From assembly GCA_025357995.1 (NCBI GenBank), contig JANYLF010000023.1, positions 1 through 14,543 of the forward strand: DNA of 14,543 nt. The letters are read 5' to 3'. This document shows, in pieces, positions 1 to 7,333 of the stretch. The notes under the pieces are model-generated. The model ran no database searches and had not been told where the DNA came from. It worked only from the letters and a program-made list of their open reading frames with translations. The stretch is from Acidimicrobiia bacterium (GTDB lineage Bacteria > Actinomycetota > Acidimicrobiia > IMCC26256 > JAENVU01). Both the position numbers and the translations under genes were made by a program. The number at the start of each line of letters is the position of its first letter. Position 1 is the first letter of the stretch.

Positions 1-87
1 GAATCCGACGGCCGAGTAGAACCGCACGGCCGCGGCCATGTCGGCCGTCGCCAGGGTGATGGCACTCAGAGATTCGATCGGTTCCAT
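1..87 (-). CDS. VOC (glyoxalase/bleomycin-resistance) family protein, N-terminal fragment
   Basis: Reading the minus strand from the ATG at 87-85 gives 29 codons that run off the window edge. The peptide contains ITLATADMAAAVRFYSAVGF, the usual first strand and helix of a vicinal-oxygen-chelate module (beta strand, D-M-A-x-A-x-x-F-Y helix, then G-F). VOC proteins bind a divalent metal and act as glyoxalases, dioxygenases or resistance proteins, so a 29-residue start cannot give a substrate. A GAGGA Shine-Dalgarno-like sequence (plus-strand 91-95) lies 3 nt before the ATG and supports this start. A TACGGT hexamer on the minus strand (113-118) is a possible -10. The gene is divergent from the HD-domain gene, with 94 bp between the two start codons. 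Confidence 0.72.
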   Translation of the reverse strand, partial: MEPIESLSAITLATADMAAAVRFYSAVGF

Positions 88-181
88 ACGTCCTCGCCGC
101 CGCAGTCCCGAGACCGTACGCGGCCAACGAGCGCGTGCGACAGAATGAGCCCCACCACGAGCGACACGAGGAGCAACGCGG

Positions 182-727
182 ATGGCCACCACCTTCACCC
201 GTATGGACGAATCGACCGCCGAACAGTGGGCGACCATCGGTCGCGAGACCATGAGGAATCAACCGCGAGTCGCCGACGAAGTGCTCTCCATGCTCGCCCG
301 CCTCGAAACCATCACCGACGGCTTCGCCACCAACCAGTTGGTGCACAGCCTCCAGACCGCCACGCTCGCCGAACAGGCCGGTGCGGACCAGGAGATGATC
401 GTCGCGAGTCTGTGCCACGACATCGGGAAGGTGGTAAGTGTGTTCGGTCATCCCGATATCGCCGCCGCGATTCTGCGGCCCTACGTGCGCGACGACGTGT
501 ACCAAGTGATCCGCGTGCACCAAGATTTCCAGGGCCGGCACTACTACGCGCACTTCGGCCGAGACACGAACCTGCGCGAAAACCACCGAGGGCAATCCTG
601 GTACGCGCTCGCCGAACAGTTCGCCGACGAGTGGGATCAGGTCGCCTTCGATCCCGACGCGCACTACGAGCCCCTCGAACACTTCGCGCCGATGGTGCGC
701 GCCATCTTCGCCAAGCCCAGGAATTAG
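182..727 (+). CDS. HD-domain metalloprotein, possible PhnZ/MIOX-like diiron oxygenase or phosphohydrolase
   Basis: A 181-residue all-helical HD-domain protein, probably cytoplasmic (no signal or membrane segment). The start is fixed by GAGGAG at 168-173, 8 nt before the ATG. Visible ligand candidates are H55, H79-D80 (in C-H-D-I-G-K), H90, H113 and D152 (W-D-Q). Two ordinary HD spacings are kept: 24 residues from first His to HD, and 23 between the two following His. HD proteins are either phosphohydrolases or, when they carry extra His ligands as in PhnZ and myo-inositol oxygenase, mixed-valent diiron oxygenases. The pattern H...HD...H...H...D fits the six-ligand group. The C-terminal stretch F-D-P-D ... 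P-L-E-H-F-x-P-M-V-R looks like a family signature, but I cannot name a substrate. Its stop codon overlaps that of the convergent patatin gene. Confidence 0.88.
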   Translation: MATTFTRMDESTAEQWATIGRETMRNQPRVADEVLSMLARLETITDGFATNQLVHSLQTATLAEQAGADQEMIVASLCHDIGKVVSVFGHPDIAAAILRPYVRDDVYQVIRVHQDFQGRHYYAHFGRDTNLRENHRGQSWYALAEQFADEWDQVAFDPDAHYEPLEHFAPMVRAIFAKPRN

Positions 728-1566
728 TGGTGGTGTAATCCCAAGACCGCGTGCGGGAGCATCTGGTGGGAGTGGTCGAGCCAATCGCCGCTCGAAACGC
801 GGCTGCGCTCGATGAGCTCGTCGGTGTGGGAGAAGTCGACCGGTGAGACGTCGAGCGGACACAACGGTGGGAGCACGGTGAGGTCGACCTCGGTCTCGAA
901 GCGCTTCACGTCGCGCGCCAGACCCTGCGCGAGCATCAGAGTGAGTGCCTGGAGCGCGACGCCGAGCGCGCTGCGCGGCGCGCGCGTCAAGGCGCACGCG
1001 TAGCCGGTCGGCAACACGTAGATCCGGCGCGCACCCGCGGCCACCGCATGACTGATCGGGATGTTGTTCGCCACCGCACCGTCGACCAGCACACGATTCC
1101 CCACAGTCACCGGTGAAAACACTCCGGGAATGGCCGCGCTCGCGACGATGGCATCAACCGCGTCACCCGTCGCGAGCACCTGTTCCTCGCCCGTGGTGAT
1201 GTCGGTGGCGACGACCCGCAGCGGGATGGTTGCGTCCTCCAACCGATCGAACGTGAGGTGCTTGCGCAACACCGCACGCAAGCCGCGTGCGCTCACTAGA
1301 TGATCGCGGCGACCGACGAAGCCGAGGAGTCCGCCGCGGAGGTCGGTCGGGAAGACGTCGGAACGATGAATCGAGCGCCAGACGTCGGCGAGCATCCGGG
1401 CGCCGTCCGGGCCGGGATGGCCGGCAAGCCAGCCGGCGTTCACCGCACCCACCGAGGTTCCAACGAGCAGGTCCGGGAAGATCTTGCGTTCCGCGAGGGC
1501 CAACACCATGCCGGCTTGCACGGAGCCGAGACTCCCGCCGCCGGACAGAACGAACGCGGTCGTCAC
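724..1566 (-). CDS. Patatin-like phospholipase / serine esterase
   Basis: A 280-residue patatin-fold lipid acyl hydrolase with a Ser-Asp dyad. From the GTG start the oxyanion loop is S-G-G-G-S-L-G (residues 8-14), the nucleophile elbow is G-T-S-V-G (S38), and the second catalytic residue is D162 in V-D-G-A. This is the RssA/NTE-type bacterial arrangement. I chose the GTG at 1566-1564 because the protein then begins V-T-T-A-F-V-L-S-G-G-G, as this family does. Longer starts would run through the end of the TauD gene in a meaningless frame. Only 2 nt separate the TauD stop from this GTG and no Shine-Dalgarno is visible, so translation is probably coupled to TauD. The C-terminus is histidine-rich (six His in the last 17 residues, ending H-H-H). 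There is no signal peptide; membrane lipid turnover is the likely general role. Confidence 0.9.
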   Translation of the reverse strand: MTTAFVLSGGGSLGSVQAGMVLALAERKIFPDLLVGTSVGAVNAGWLAGHPGPDGARMLADVWRSIHRSDVFPTDLRGGLLGFVGRRDHLVSARGLRAVLRKHLTFDRLEDATIPLRVVATDITTGEEQVLATGDAVDAIVASAAIPGVFSPVTVGNRVLVDGAVANNIPISHAVAAGARRIYVLPTGYACALTRAPRSALGVALQALTLMLAQGLARDVKRFETEVDLTVLPPLCPLDVSPVDFSHTDELIERSRVSSGDWLDHSHQMLPHAVLGLHHH

Positions 1567-1568
1567 CG

Positions 1569-2384
1569 CTAGAAGGGTCGGTCGCCGACCACGGTGACGC
1601 GTTCCATCACGCGGCGCGCGGGGAGGAAGTCGTTGCTCACGATGTGTTGCGTGGCGCGGTTGTCCCAGAACGCGACGCTTCCGGGCTCCCACCGGAACCG
1701 ACACTGCACATCGGGAATGGTCGCCTGTCGTTGCAAGCGATCGAGCAAGCCGTATGCGTCGCGCGGGTCCGTACCCTTGATCCCGTTCGTGAAACTCGCG
1801 TTCACGTAGATCGTCTTGCGCCCCGTCTCAGGATGGGTCCGTACGACGGGGTGCTCGACGGTCGGGTACTTCGCGCGCATCTTCTCTTGTACCTCGGGCG
1901 GTTGACCGAAGCCGAACGCGCGCGTGAAATCGTGGAGGGCGATCAAGTCGTCGATCTCTTCTTTCGTCACGTCGTCGAGCAGGTCGTAGGCCGCGCCCAT
2001 ATCCGCCCACAGCGTGTCGCCGCCGAGCGGTGGGAGTTCCACCGCGCGCAAGATCGAACCCAACGACGGCTCCGGGCGCCACGTGACGTCGCTGTGCCAA
2101 ACGCCGGGTGCCTTGTGCTTTCCGCCCGACGGCAACACGAAGATCTCGGGCTCGGCCTGATCCTTGGGCGTCAGCGGATGCACTTCGAGTTCGCCGAACG
2201 CCCGCCCGAATGCCACGTGACGATCACGATCCAACGCGGCCTGATCGCGGAAGAAGATCACCTTCCACTCGAGCAGCGCGGCTCGGATCTCGGCGATCGT
2301 CTCCGCGGAAAGGTCCTCGGCGAGGTCCACGCCGCCGATTTCGGCCCCGATCGTCGCGGTCATCGGTGTCGTTGTGAGCGCCAT
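1569..2384 (-). CDS. TauD/TfdA-family Fe(II)/2-oxoglutarate-dependent dioxygenase
   Basis: A 271-residue non-haem iron dioxygenase with the full-length family core. The facial triad is visible as H97-x-D99 (in G-V-W-H-S-D-V-T-W) and H247 (A-T-Q-H-I-V). T124 (G-G-D-T-L-W) and the pair R258...R262 (R-R-V-M-E-R-V) match the 2-oxoglutarate-binding residues of TauD. Enzymes of this family hydroxylate taurine, alkyl sulfates, aryloxyacids and related compounds while decarboxylating 2-oxoglutarate; substrate cannot be assigned from these motifs. It is the first gene of a two-gene unit with the patatin-like lipase. The ATG at 2384-2382 lies 8 nt after a TACGCT hexamer and has no Shine-Dalgarno, suggesting a leaderless or nearly leaderless mRNA. 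A second in-frame ATG at codon 8 (M-T-A-T-I-G-A-E-I) is a possible alternative start. Confidence 0.93.
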   Translation of the reverse strand: MALTTTPMTATIGAEIGGVDLAEDLSAETIAEIRAALLEWKVIFFRDQAALDRDRHVAFGRAFGELEVHPLTPKDQAEPEIFVLPSGGKHKAPGVWHSDVTWRPEPSLGSILRAVELPPLGGDTLWADMGAAYDLLDDVTKEEIDDLIALHDFTRAFGFGQPPEVQEKMRAKYPTVEHPVVRTHPETGRKTIYVNASFTNGIKGTDPRDAYGLLDRLQRQATIPDVQCRFRWEPGSVAFWDNRATQHIVSNDFLPARRVMERVTVVGDRPF

Positions 2385-2392
2385 GGACGCGG

Positions 2393-2398
2393 AGCGTA
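2393..2398 (-). promoter_or_regulatory. Putative -10 element (TACGCT) of the TauD gene
   Basis: On the minus strand TACGCT (TANNNT consensus) stands 8 nt before the TauD ATG, which itself lacks a Shine-Dalgarno sequence. The same octamer CCTACGCT precedes the CMD-family gene at 13915. No good -35 is visible, which is common in actinobacterial promoters. Confidence 0.5.
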
Positions 2399-2415
2399 GG
2401 ACGATCGGCAGCCGC

Positions 2416-2421
2416 TATGCT
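2416..2421 (+). promoter_or_regulatory. Possible -10 (TATGCT) for the Ig-repeat/beta-helix gene, overlapping a short inverted repeat
   Basis: TATGCT fits TANNNT on the plus strand and would give a leader of about 145 nt. Its last base begins the left arm of TGGTGC (2421-2426) ... GCACCA (2442-2447), a 6-bp inverted repeat with a 15-nt loop that could be an operator or hairpin. It sits 17 bp from the divergent TauD -10, so the two promoters would compete for space. No -35 is visible. Confidence 0.25.
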
Positions 2422-2462
2422 GGTGCCAGATCGGCCTAAAAGCACCAAAGCTCGCGGTCGGT

Positions 2463-2525
2463 GTGTGAATCGGGTGTGAAGTGGGCACTCCGCCGCTTGC
2501 GGACCTTCTGTCGTTTCAGTATGAA
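2463..2525 (+). promoter_or_regulatory. Tandem GTGTGAA boxes upstream of a candidate TTGCGG/TATGAA promoter
   Basis: GTGTGAA occurs at 2463-2469 and again at 2474-2480, 11 bp apart, i.e. on the same helix face. Downstream, TTGCGG (2497-2502) and TATGAA (2520-2525) are separated by exactly 17 bp. Together they could be an activator site and promoter for the large secreted-protein gene. TGTGA is also the half-site of CRP/FNR-type regulators, but no matching right half is present. Confidence 0.25.
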
Positions 2526-2562
2526 GTAGTCCTATCTCGGAGCGGACCGGGTCGGGCGAAAT

Positions 2563-2568
2563 GGGAGA
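2563..2568 (+). promoter_or_regulatory. Shine-Dalgarno (GGGAGA) that favours the GTG start at 2573
   Basis: The ATG at 2561 has no ribosome-binding site, and the ATG at 2570 is too close to this purine tract. GGAG at 2564-2567 is 5 nt before the GTG at 2573, so the GTG is the best-supported start of the large secreted protein. Confidence 0.5.
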
Positions 2569-2572
2569 CATG

Positions 2573-5500
2573 GTGAGAACCTCGCGGCGCAGGAGAGCGC
2601 CGCTCCGTGGGCTGGTGGGATTCGCGACGCTTGTTGCGGCGTTTGCCATGTTCGGTATGTTCGACGCGACCTCGGCGCGGGCGGTGGGCAGCACACCGTC
2701 GACGACCACACTCACTCCGAGCGCGAACCCGGTGGTGTACGGACAATCCCTCACACTCACCGCCGTCGCGGCACCGGTTCCACCGGCCACGACCAAGCCG
2801 ACCGGCACCGTCACGTTCTTCAACGGCGCGACCGCGCTGTCGACCAAGACCTTGTCGAACGGCACGGCGAGCTACACCACCACCTATCCGGTCAGCACGC
2901 CGACATTCACGGCTACCTACAACGGCGACGCGACGTACGCGATCAGCACGAGTGCGACATTGAATGAAAACGTCAACCAGACGCCTACCGCCACCACGCT
3001 CACCTCGAGTGCGAATCCGTCGAACCTCAGCACGTCCGTCACGTTCACCGCGACCGCCCAAGCGACGGCACCGGGCGCAGGCGCTCCGTCGTCGGGCACC
3101 ATCAAGTTCTACGACGGCGCCACGTTGCTCGCGAGCAAGACTCCCGCGACCGGTATCGCGACCTTCGCAACATCGACCCTCACGCTCGGCAGCCATTCGA
3201 TCACCGCGGTGTTCAGTGGTAGCGCGAGCTACCTCGCGAGTACGAGCGCCGCTCTCACGCAGTCGGTGATCGGTGCAGTCACAACCACCACCGTGACGAG
3301 TAGCGCGAACCCGTCGACGTTCGGCGGCACCGTCTCGCTCACCGCCACCGTCGCCTCGGTCGCGGGTACGCCCACCGGTACCGTGACGTTCACGGACGGC
3401 GTCACGCCGATCGGGACCGTGAACCTCTCCGGCGGACAGGCCACTCTCGCCACGGCATCACTCGCGACGGGTACCCATCCGATCACCGCGACGTATTCCG
3501 GTGCCGCCTCCTTCCTCACGAGTGCGAGCGCGCCGTTGACTCAGGTCGTGAGCTTGGCGCCCACCTCGACCGTGGTGAGCGCGAGCCCGAACCCCTCGGT
3601 GAACGGGTCAGCGGTCGTCATGACCGGGACCGTGAGCTCCGCGGCGGGAACACCCACTGGTACCGTCACGTTTACCGACGGTGCGAACTCGCTCGGTTCG
3701 GCCACCGTGACCAACGGTGTCGCGACTCTCAGCGTCTCGACGCTCGGCGGAGGTTCCCACACACTCTCCGCGGCATACGCGGGCAACGGAACGTTCGCGC
3801 CGAGCACGAGTTCACCACTGACCCAGGTGGTCAACCCCGCGTCGAGCACGACTGCGTTGACGGCCAGCGCGAACCCCACCACGTTTGGCACCACCATCAC
3901 GTACACCGCGACGGTGACGTCGGGCGTCGGAGTGCCCACAGGCACGGTGGTGTTCCGCGACGGCGGTGCCCTCATCGCGACCGCGTCGCTGAGCAATGGC
4001 ACCGCGACCGTGAGCCTCTCCAATCTCGCCGTCGGTTCCCACGCGCTGACCGCGTCGTACAACGGGACCGTCGATGTCGCGGCGAGCGCCAGCGGGACAT
4101 TGACCGAAGTCGTGAACCCGGCGCCGACCGCAGTCGCGATTGCATCGAGCCCCAACCCATCGGGTATCGGCGCCACGGTGAGCGTGACTGCGACGGTCAC
4201 GAGCGGAGTCGGCGCTCCGACCGGGTCCGTAACGTTCCGCGACGGAACTTCGGTGCTCGGGACGGCGACACTGACCAACGGATCCGCCGGTATCAGCACC
4301 AGCTCCCTCAGCGGCGGGGATCATCCTCTGACCGCAACCTACGAAGGCGACGCCACGTTCGCAACGAGCGTCAGCGCACCGGTCACCCAAACGGTCAACG
4401 CGTCGAGCACCACCGCTCTGGCGTCGAGCCTCAACCCATCGACCGTCGGTGACACCGTCACGCTCACCGCGAGCGTCTCGGCCGGCGCAACTGCTCCCAC
4501 CGGCAGCGTCACGTTCCGCGACGCCACCACCGTGCTCGGAACCACGTCGCTGACGAACAGCGTCGCCACCCTGACTGTGAGTTCGCTCACGTCCGGACTG
4601 CACGCGATCACTGCGTCGTACAGCGGCGACACGAACTACGCGGCAAGCGTGAGCGCAGCACTCGCCCAGAATGTGGTTGCCGTAGCGACGAGTACCGTGA
4701 TTGCTTCGACACCGAACCCGTCGGTCGCGGGAAGCCCGATCATCGTCACGGCGACCGTCACCAGTGCGAATGGCACCCCAACCGGCTCGGTCGCCTTCTC
4801 CGACGGCGCCACGAGCCTTGGCACCGCCACACTCACGAACGGTGTCGCATCGCTCAACAACGTGAACCTCACCGAAGGTTCGCACTCACTCACCGCCGCC
4901 TACGCCGGCACCGCCACCTTCGCCCCGAGCACGGGCGGACCACTCACCCACACCGTCATCGCACCGACCGTCAGCACCACCACACTGACGTCGAGCCTCA
5001 ACCCATCGACCGTCGGTGACACCGTCACGCTCACCGCGAGCGTCACCACCGGCGTCGGCACCCCGACCGGCAGCGTCACGTTCACCGACAGCGCGACCGT
5101 GCTCGGCACCACCGCGCTGTCCAACGGAACCAGCACCCTCTCGACCGCCACCCTCGCCGCCGGCTCACACTCCATCGTCGCCACCTACTCCGGCGAAGCG
5201 ACCACAGGACCAAGCGCAAGCGCAGCACTCGCCCAGAACGTCACGCCGGCCGGCACTGCCACCACATTGGCGTCCAGCTCCAACCCCTCAGTCTTCGGCT
5301 CGAGCGTCAGCTACACCGCCACCGTGAGCGCGGGCAACGGCCTCGTCCCGACGGGGACTGTGTTCCTCAACGACGGTGCGAGCATCGTCGGCACCGCCAC
5401 ACTGGTGAACGGACAAGGCACCGTCACGTTGTCCAATCTCGCGAACGGCACCCACCCGTTGACCGCGGCGTACGGGGGCACCACCAACTTCACCGCCAGT

Positions 5501-7330
5501 ACGAGTGCCGTGCTCAACCAGGCCGTGCTCGCGACCACCTCCACCTCGCTTGCGTCGAGTCTGAACCCGGCTGGGTACGGTCAGGCCGTCACGCTGACCG
5601 CCACCGTCACGAGCGCGGCCGGCACCCCGACGGGCACCGTCCGATTCGTCGACGGTGCGACCGATCTCGGCACCGCGACGCTGACCGCCGGTCATGCGAC
5701 CTTCGCGTCGAGCGGGTTCAACGGCGGTGCCCACCCGTTCACCGCGGTCTACTCGGGCGACCCCACCTTCGCCGGCGGCGTGAGCGCCATGCTTACCGAG
5801 ACGATCGTTCCCGCCGCGACCACGACCAAGATCACAGCCACACCCATCAAGACCGTGGCGGGCCAACCCGTCACGATCACGGCCACCATCACGACCGCCG
5901 CGGGGCAACCGACGGGCACTGCAACCTTCCGAGATGGCGTCGCGGTGTTGGGCAACGGGTCGGTCGTGAACGGGCAAGCCACGCTCTCGACGACCACCCT
6001 GGCTGTCGGGACTCACAGCCTCTCGGTCGGGTACAACGGTGACGGGAACTTCGCGGGATCGACGTCGGCGTCGACCACCGAGACCATCATCGGCCCAATC
6101 CTGTACGTCGACAAAGCGAACGTCGCCTGCTCCAACACGAGCGCGACCGCCGGGACCGCGGCCACGCCGTACTGCTCGATCAACTCGGCCGCGGCAAAGA
6201 TCCAGCCCGGACAGACCGTCCAGGTCGCCGCCGGGAGCTACACCGAGCGGGTCACCGTCTCGGTTGGCGGCACGGCCGGACTCCCGGTCACCTTCGCACC
6301 GGCGCCGGGCGCGACCGTGACCGTGACCGGAGTGGGCAGCGGCTTCTCCATGAGTGCCAAGAATTGGGTCACCATTCGCGGCTTCACGGTCAACCACACC
6401 GGCACCGCAGGGATCGTGGTCGCAAGTTCGACGAACATCACGATCGATGGCAATCACGTCTCCTACGCCGGACAGCCGGTGAACGGCTCGACCGCGCCCG
6501 GCATCAAGCTCACCAACACCACCAACTCGAGCGTGATCAACAACACCACCGACCACAATTCCGACGCCGGCATCTCGATGCTGACCAACTCCAACAACAA
6601 CACCATTGCGCACAACGAATCGTTCGCGAACGCGCGCGTGTACACCCGCGCGGCTGCCGGGATCGACCTGCGCGCCAGTACCGGAGATCTCATCTACGAC
6701 AACCTGACCCACGACAACGAGGACTCCGGCATCAACGTGTGGACCGGGCTCACCTACGGCGCCAGCACAGTGTTCGACAACGTCACGTATTCGAACGGTG
6801 ACCACGGCATCGACGTGCACAACGCCGTCGGCGCCCACATCGTGGCGAACACCGTGTACCGCAACTCCGACTCGGGCATCGAGATGACCACGTCGCAACA
6901 AGTGACGCTCAACAACAACGTGACGGTCGACAACGGCATCAACAGCCCGCGGACCGCCGGTCAGATTCGTGCCGACGCCGGGGCCGTGGCCGGCGGCTGC
7001 GTGGTGAACGACGACCTCGTGTTCATCAGCGTGCCCGGTGAGATGATCGATTGGAACGGCGTCAAGTACAACACGCTGGCCGCGTTCAAGGCGGCGACGG
7101 GCCAGGAGTCTCGAGGGATTCAGGCCGATCCGTTGTTCGTTTCCGCCGCCGGCGCGAACTTCCACCTCCTCGCTGGCTCGCCGGCCATCGATTCGGCCAA
7201 CACCGGCGCCACGGGTCAACCGTCGATCGACTACGACGGGTTCGGTCGCGTCGACGATCCAGCCACGGTCGACACCGGCATCGGACCGATCACATTCGCC
7301 GATCGGGGCGCGTTCGAATACCGTCCGTAA
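2573..7330 (+). CDS. Large secreted protein: twelve Ig-like (Big_3-type) repeats plus right-handed beta-helix domain
   Basis: About 1,585 residues. Residue numbers here count from the upstream ATG at 2561; subtract 4 for the chosen GTG. An Arg-rich n-region (S-R-R-R-R), a hydrophobic core and S-A-R-A|V give a signal peptide cleaved near residue 41. Residues 44-1178 form twelve repeats of 93-98 residues, each built like T-T-x-x-S-S-x-N-P-S ... T-P-T-G-T-V-T-F-x-D-G ... G-T-H-x-I-T-A-x-Y-S-G, typical of the bacterial Ig-like group 3 fold. Residues 1179-1589 start with a Y-V-D-x-A ... C ... Y-C-S segment, then give Asn-rich turns (N-N-T, D-N-x-x, G-I) of a pectate-lyase-like beta-helix, and end A-I-D-S-A ... 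D-R-G-A-F-E-Y, as in choice-of-anchor-Q-type proteins. There is no LPXTG or C-terminal membrane anchor, so the protein is probably secreted or loosely cell-associated; adhesion or polysaccharide binding/cleavage are plausible roles. Confidence 0.9.
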   Translation: MRTSRRRRAPLRGLVGFATLVAAFAMFGMFDATSARAVGSTPSTTTLTPSANPVVYGQSLTLTAVAAPVPPATTKPTGTVTFFNGATALSTKTLSNGTASYTTTYPVSTPTFTATYNGDATYAISTSATLNENVNQTPTATTLTSSANPSNLSTSVTFTATAQATAPGAGAPSSGTIKFYDGATLLASKTPATGIATFATSTLTLGSHSITAVFSGSASYLASTSAALTQSVIGAVTTTTVTSSANPSTFGGTVSLTATVASVAGTPTGTVTFTDGVTPIGTVNLSGGQATLATASLATGTHPITATYSGAASFLTSASAPLTQVVSLAPTSTVVSASPNPSVNGSAVVMTGTVSSAAGTPTGTVTFTDGANSLGSATVTNGVATLSVSTLGGGSHTLSAAYAGNGTFAPSTSSPLTQVVNPASSTTALTASANPTTFGTTITYTATVTSGVGVPTGTVVFRDGGALIATASLSNGTATVSLSNLAVGSHALTASYNGTVDVAASASGTLTEVVNPAPTAVAIASSPNPSGIGATVSVTATVTSGVGAPTGSVTFRDGTSVLGTATLTNGSAGISTSSLSGGDHPLTATYEGDATFATSVSAPVTQTVNASSTTALASSLNPSTVGDTVTLTASVSAGATAPTGSVTFRDATTVLGTTSLTNSVATLTVSSLTSGLHAITASYSGDTNYAASVSAALAQNVVAVATSTVIASTPNPSVAGSPIIVTATVTSANGTPTGSVAFSDGATSLGTATLTNGVASLNNVNLTEGSHSLTAAYAGTATFAPSTGGPLTHTVIAPTVSTTTLTSSLNPSTVGDTVTLTASVTTGVGTPTGSVTFTDSATVLGTTALSNGTSTLSTATLAAGSHSIVATYSGEATTGPSASAALAQNVTPAGTATTLASSSNPSVFGSSVSYTATVSAGNGLVPTGTVFLNDGASIVGTATLVNGQGTVTLSNLANGTHPLTAAYGGTTNFTASTSAVLNQAVLATTSTSLASSLNPAGYGQAVTLTATVTSAAGTPTGTVRFVDGATDLGTATLTAGHATFASSGFNGGAHPFTAVYSGDPTFAGGVSAMLTETIVPAATTTKITATPIKTVAGQPVTITATITTAAGQPTGTATFRDGVAVLGNGSVVNGQATLSTTTLAVGTHSLSVGYNGDGNFAGSTSASTTETIIGPILYVDKANVACSNTSATAGTAATPYCSINSAAAKIQPGQTVQVAAGSYTERVTVSVGGTAGLPVTFAPAPGATVTVTGVGSGFSMSAKNWVTIRGFTVNHTGTAGIVVASSTNITIDGNHVSYAGQPVNGSTAPGIKLTNTTNSSVINNTTDHNSDAGISMLTNSNNNTIAHNESFANARVYTRAAAGIDLRASTGDLIYDNLTHDNEDSGINVWTGLTYGASTVFDNVTYSNGDHGIDVHNAVGAHIVANTVYRNSDSGIEMTTSQQVTLNNNVTVDNGINSPRTAGQIRADAGAVAGGCVVNDDLVFISVPGEMIDWNGVKYNTLAAFKAATGQESRGIQADPLFVSAAGANFHLLAGSPAIDSANTGATGQPSIDYDGFGRVDDPATVDTGIGPITFADRGAFEYRP
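4422..4477 (+). repeat. 56-bp exact direct repeat, copy 1 (Ig unit 7)
   Basis: Identical over 56 bp to 4989-5044, encoding the S-S-L-N-P-S-T-V-G-D-T-V-T-L-T-A-S segment. A further 20-bp identity (4652-4671) lies at the same offset of 567 bp. Confidence 0.9.
4989..5044 (+). repeat. 56-bp exact direct repeat, copy 2 (Ig unit 9)
   Basis: Partner of 4422-4477. The 567-bp offset equals two repeat units (189 codons); the second shared block is 5219-5238. Confidence 0.9.
6095..7327 (+). other. Coding segment for the C-terminal right-handed beta-helix domain
   Basis: This marks a domain boundary inside the large gene. The Ser/Thr-rich Ig pattern stops at the G-P-I-L-Y-V-D junction. The rest is rich in Asn, Gly and Ile-x-I steps typical of parallel beta-helix coils (for example N-I-T-I-D-G-N and N-T-I-A-H-N). 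Two Cys (in A-C-S and Y-C-S) near its start could form a disulphide in the cap. Catalytic residues of a lyase cannot be assigned from sequence alone. Confidence 0.75.
7319..7324 (+). promoter_or_regulatory. Possible internal -10 (TACCGT) for the crotonase gene
   Basis: TACCGT (TANNNT) lies inside the last codons of the beta-helix gene, 9 nt before the crotonase ATG, which has no Shine-Dalgarno. This would give the crotonase its own nearly leaderless transcript. Confidence 0.35.
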
Positions 7331-7333
7331 TCC

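Larger units (their letters stand above)
2690..6094 (+). repeat. In-gene tandem array of twelve ~282-bp Ig-domain repeats
   Basis: Twelve consecutive in-frame units of 93-98 codons. Starts by residue (numbered from the ATG at 2561): 44, 141, 239, 333, 427, 521, 614, 707, 803, 897, 992, 1085. Most pairs are well diverged in DNA, but unit 7 resembles 9 and unit 4 resembles 8 much more than their direct neighbours. This suggests growth or conversion by blocks rather than single units. Confidence 0.9.

Noticed and set aside
145..738. Alternative plus-strand frame over the HD gene
   Set aside because: Arg/Pro-rich shadow with no domain. The HD frame has a Shine-Dalgarno and conserved metal motifs.
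1567..1704. Longer start for the patatin gene (46 extra codons)
   Set aside because: The extra segment overlaps the end of the TauD gene and is basic, non-conserved sequence. The GTG at 1566 starts directly at the first conserved strand.
2690..6094. Repeat array considered as CRISPR or satellite DNA
   Set aside because: The units are long, in frame and diverged, and encode Ig-like domains. There are no short identical repeats with uniform unique spacers.
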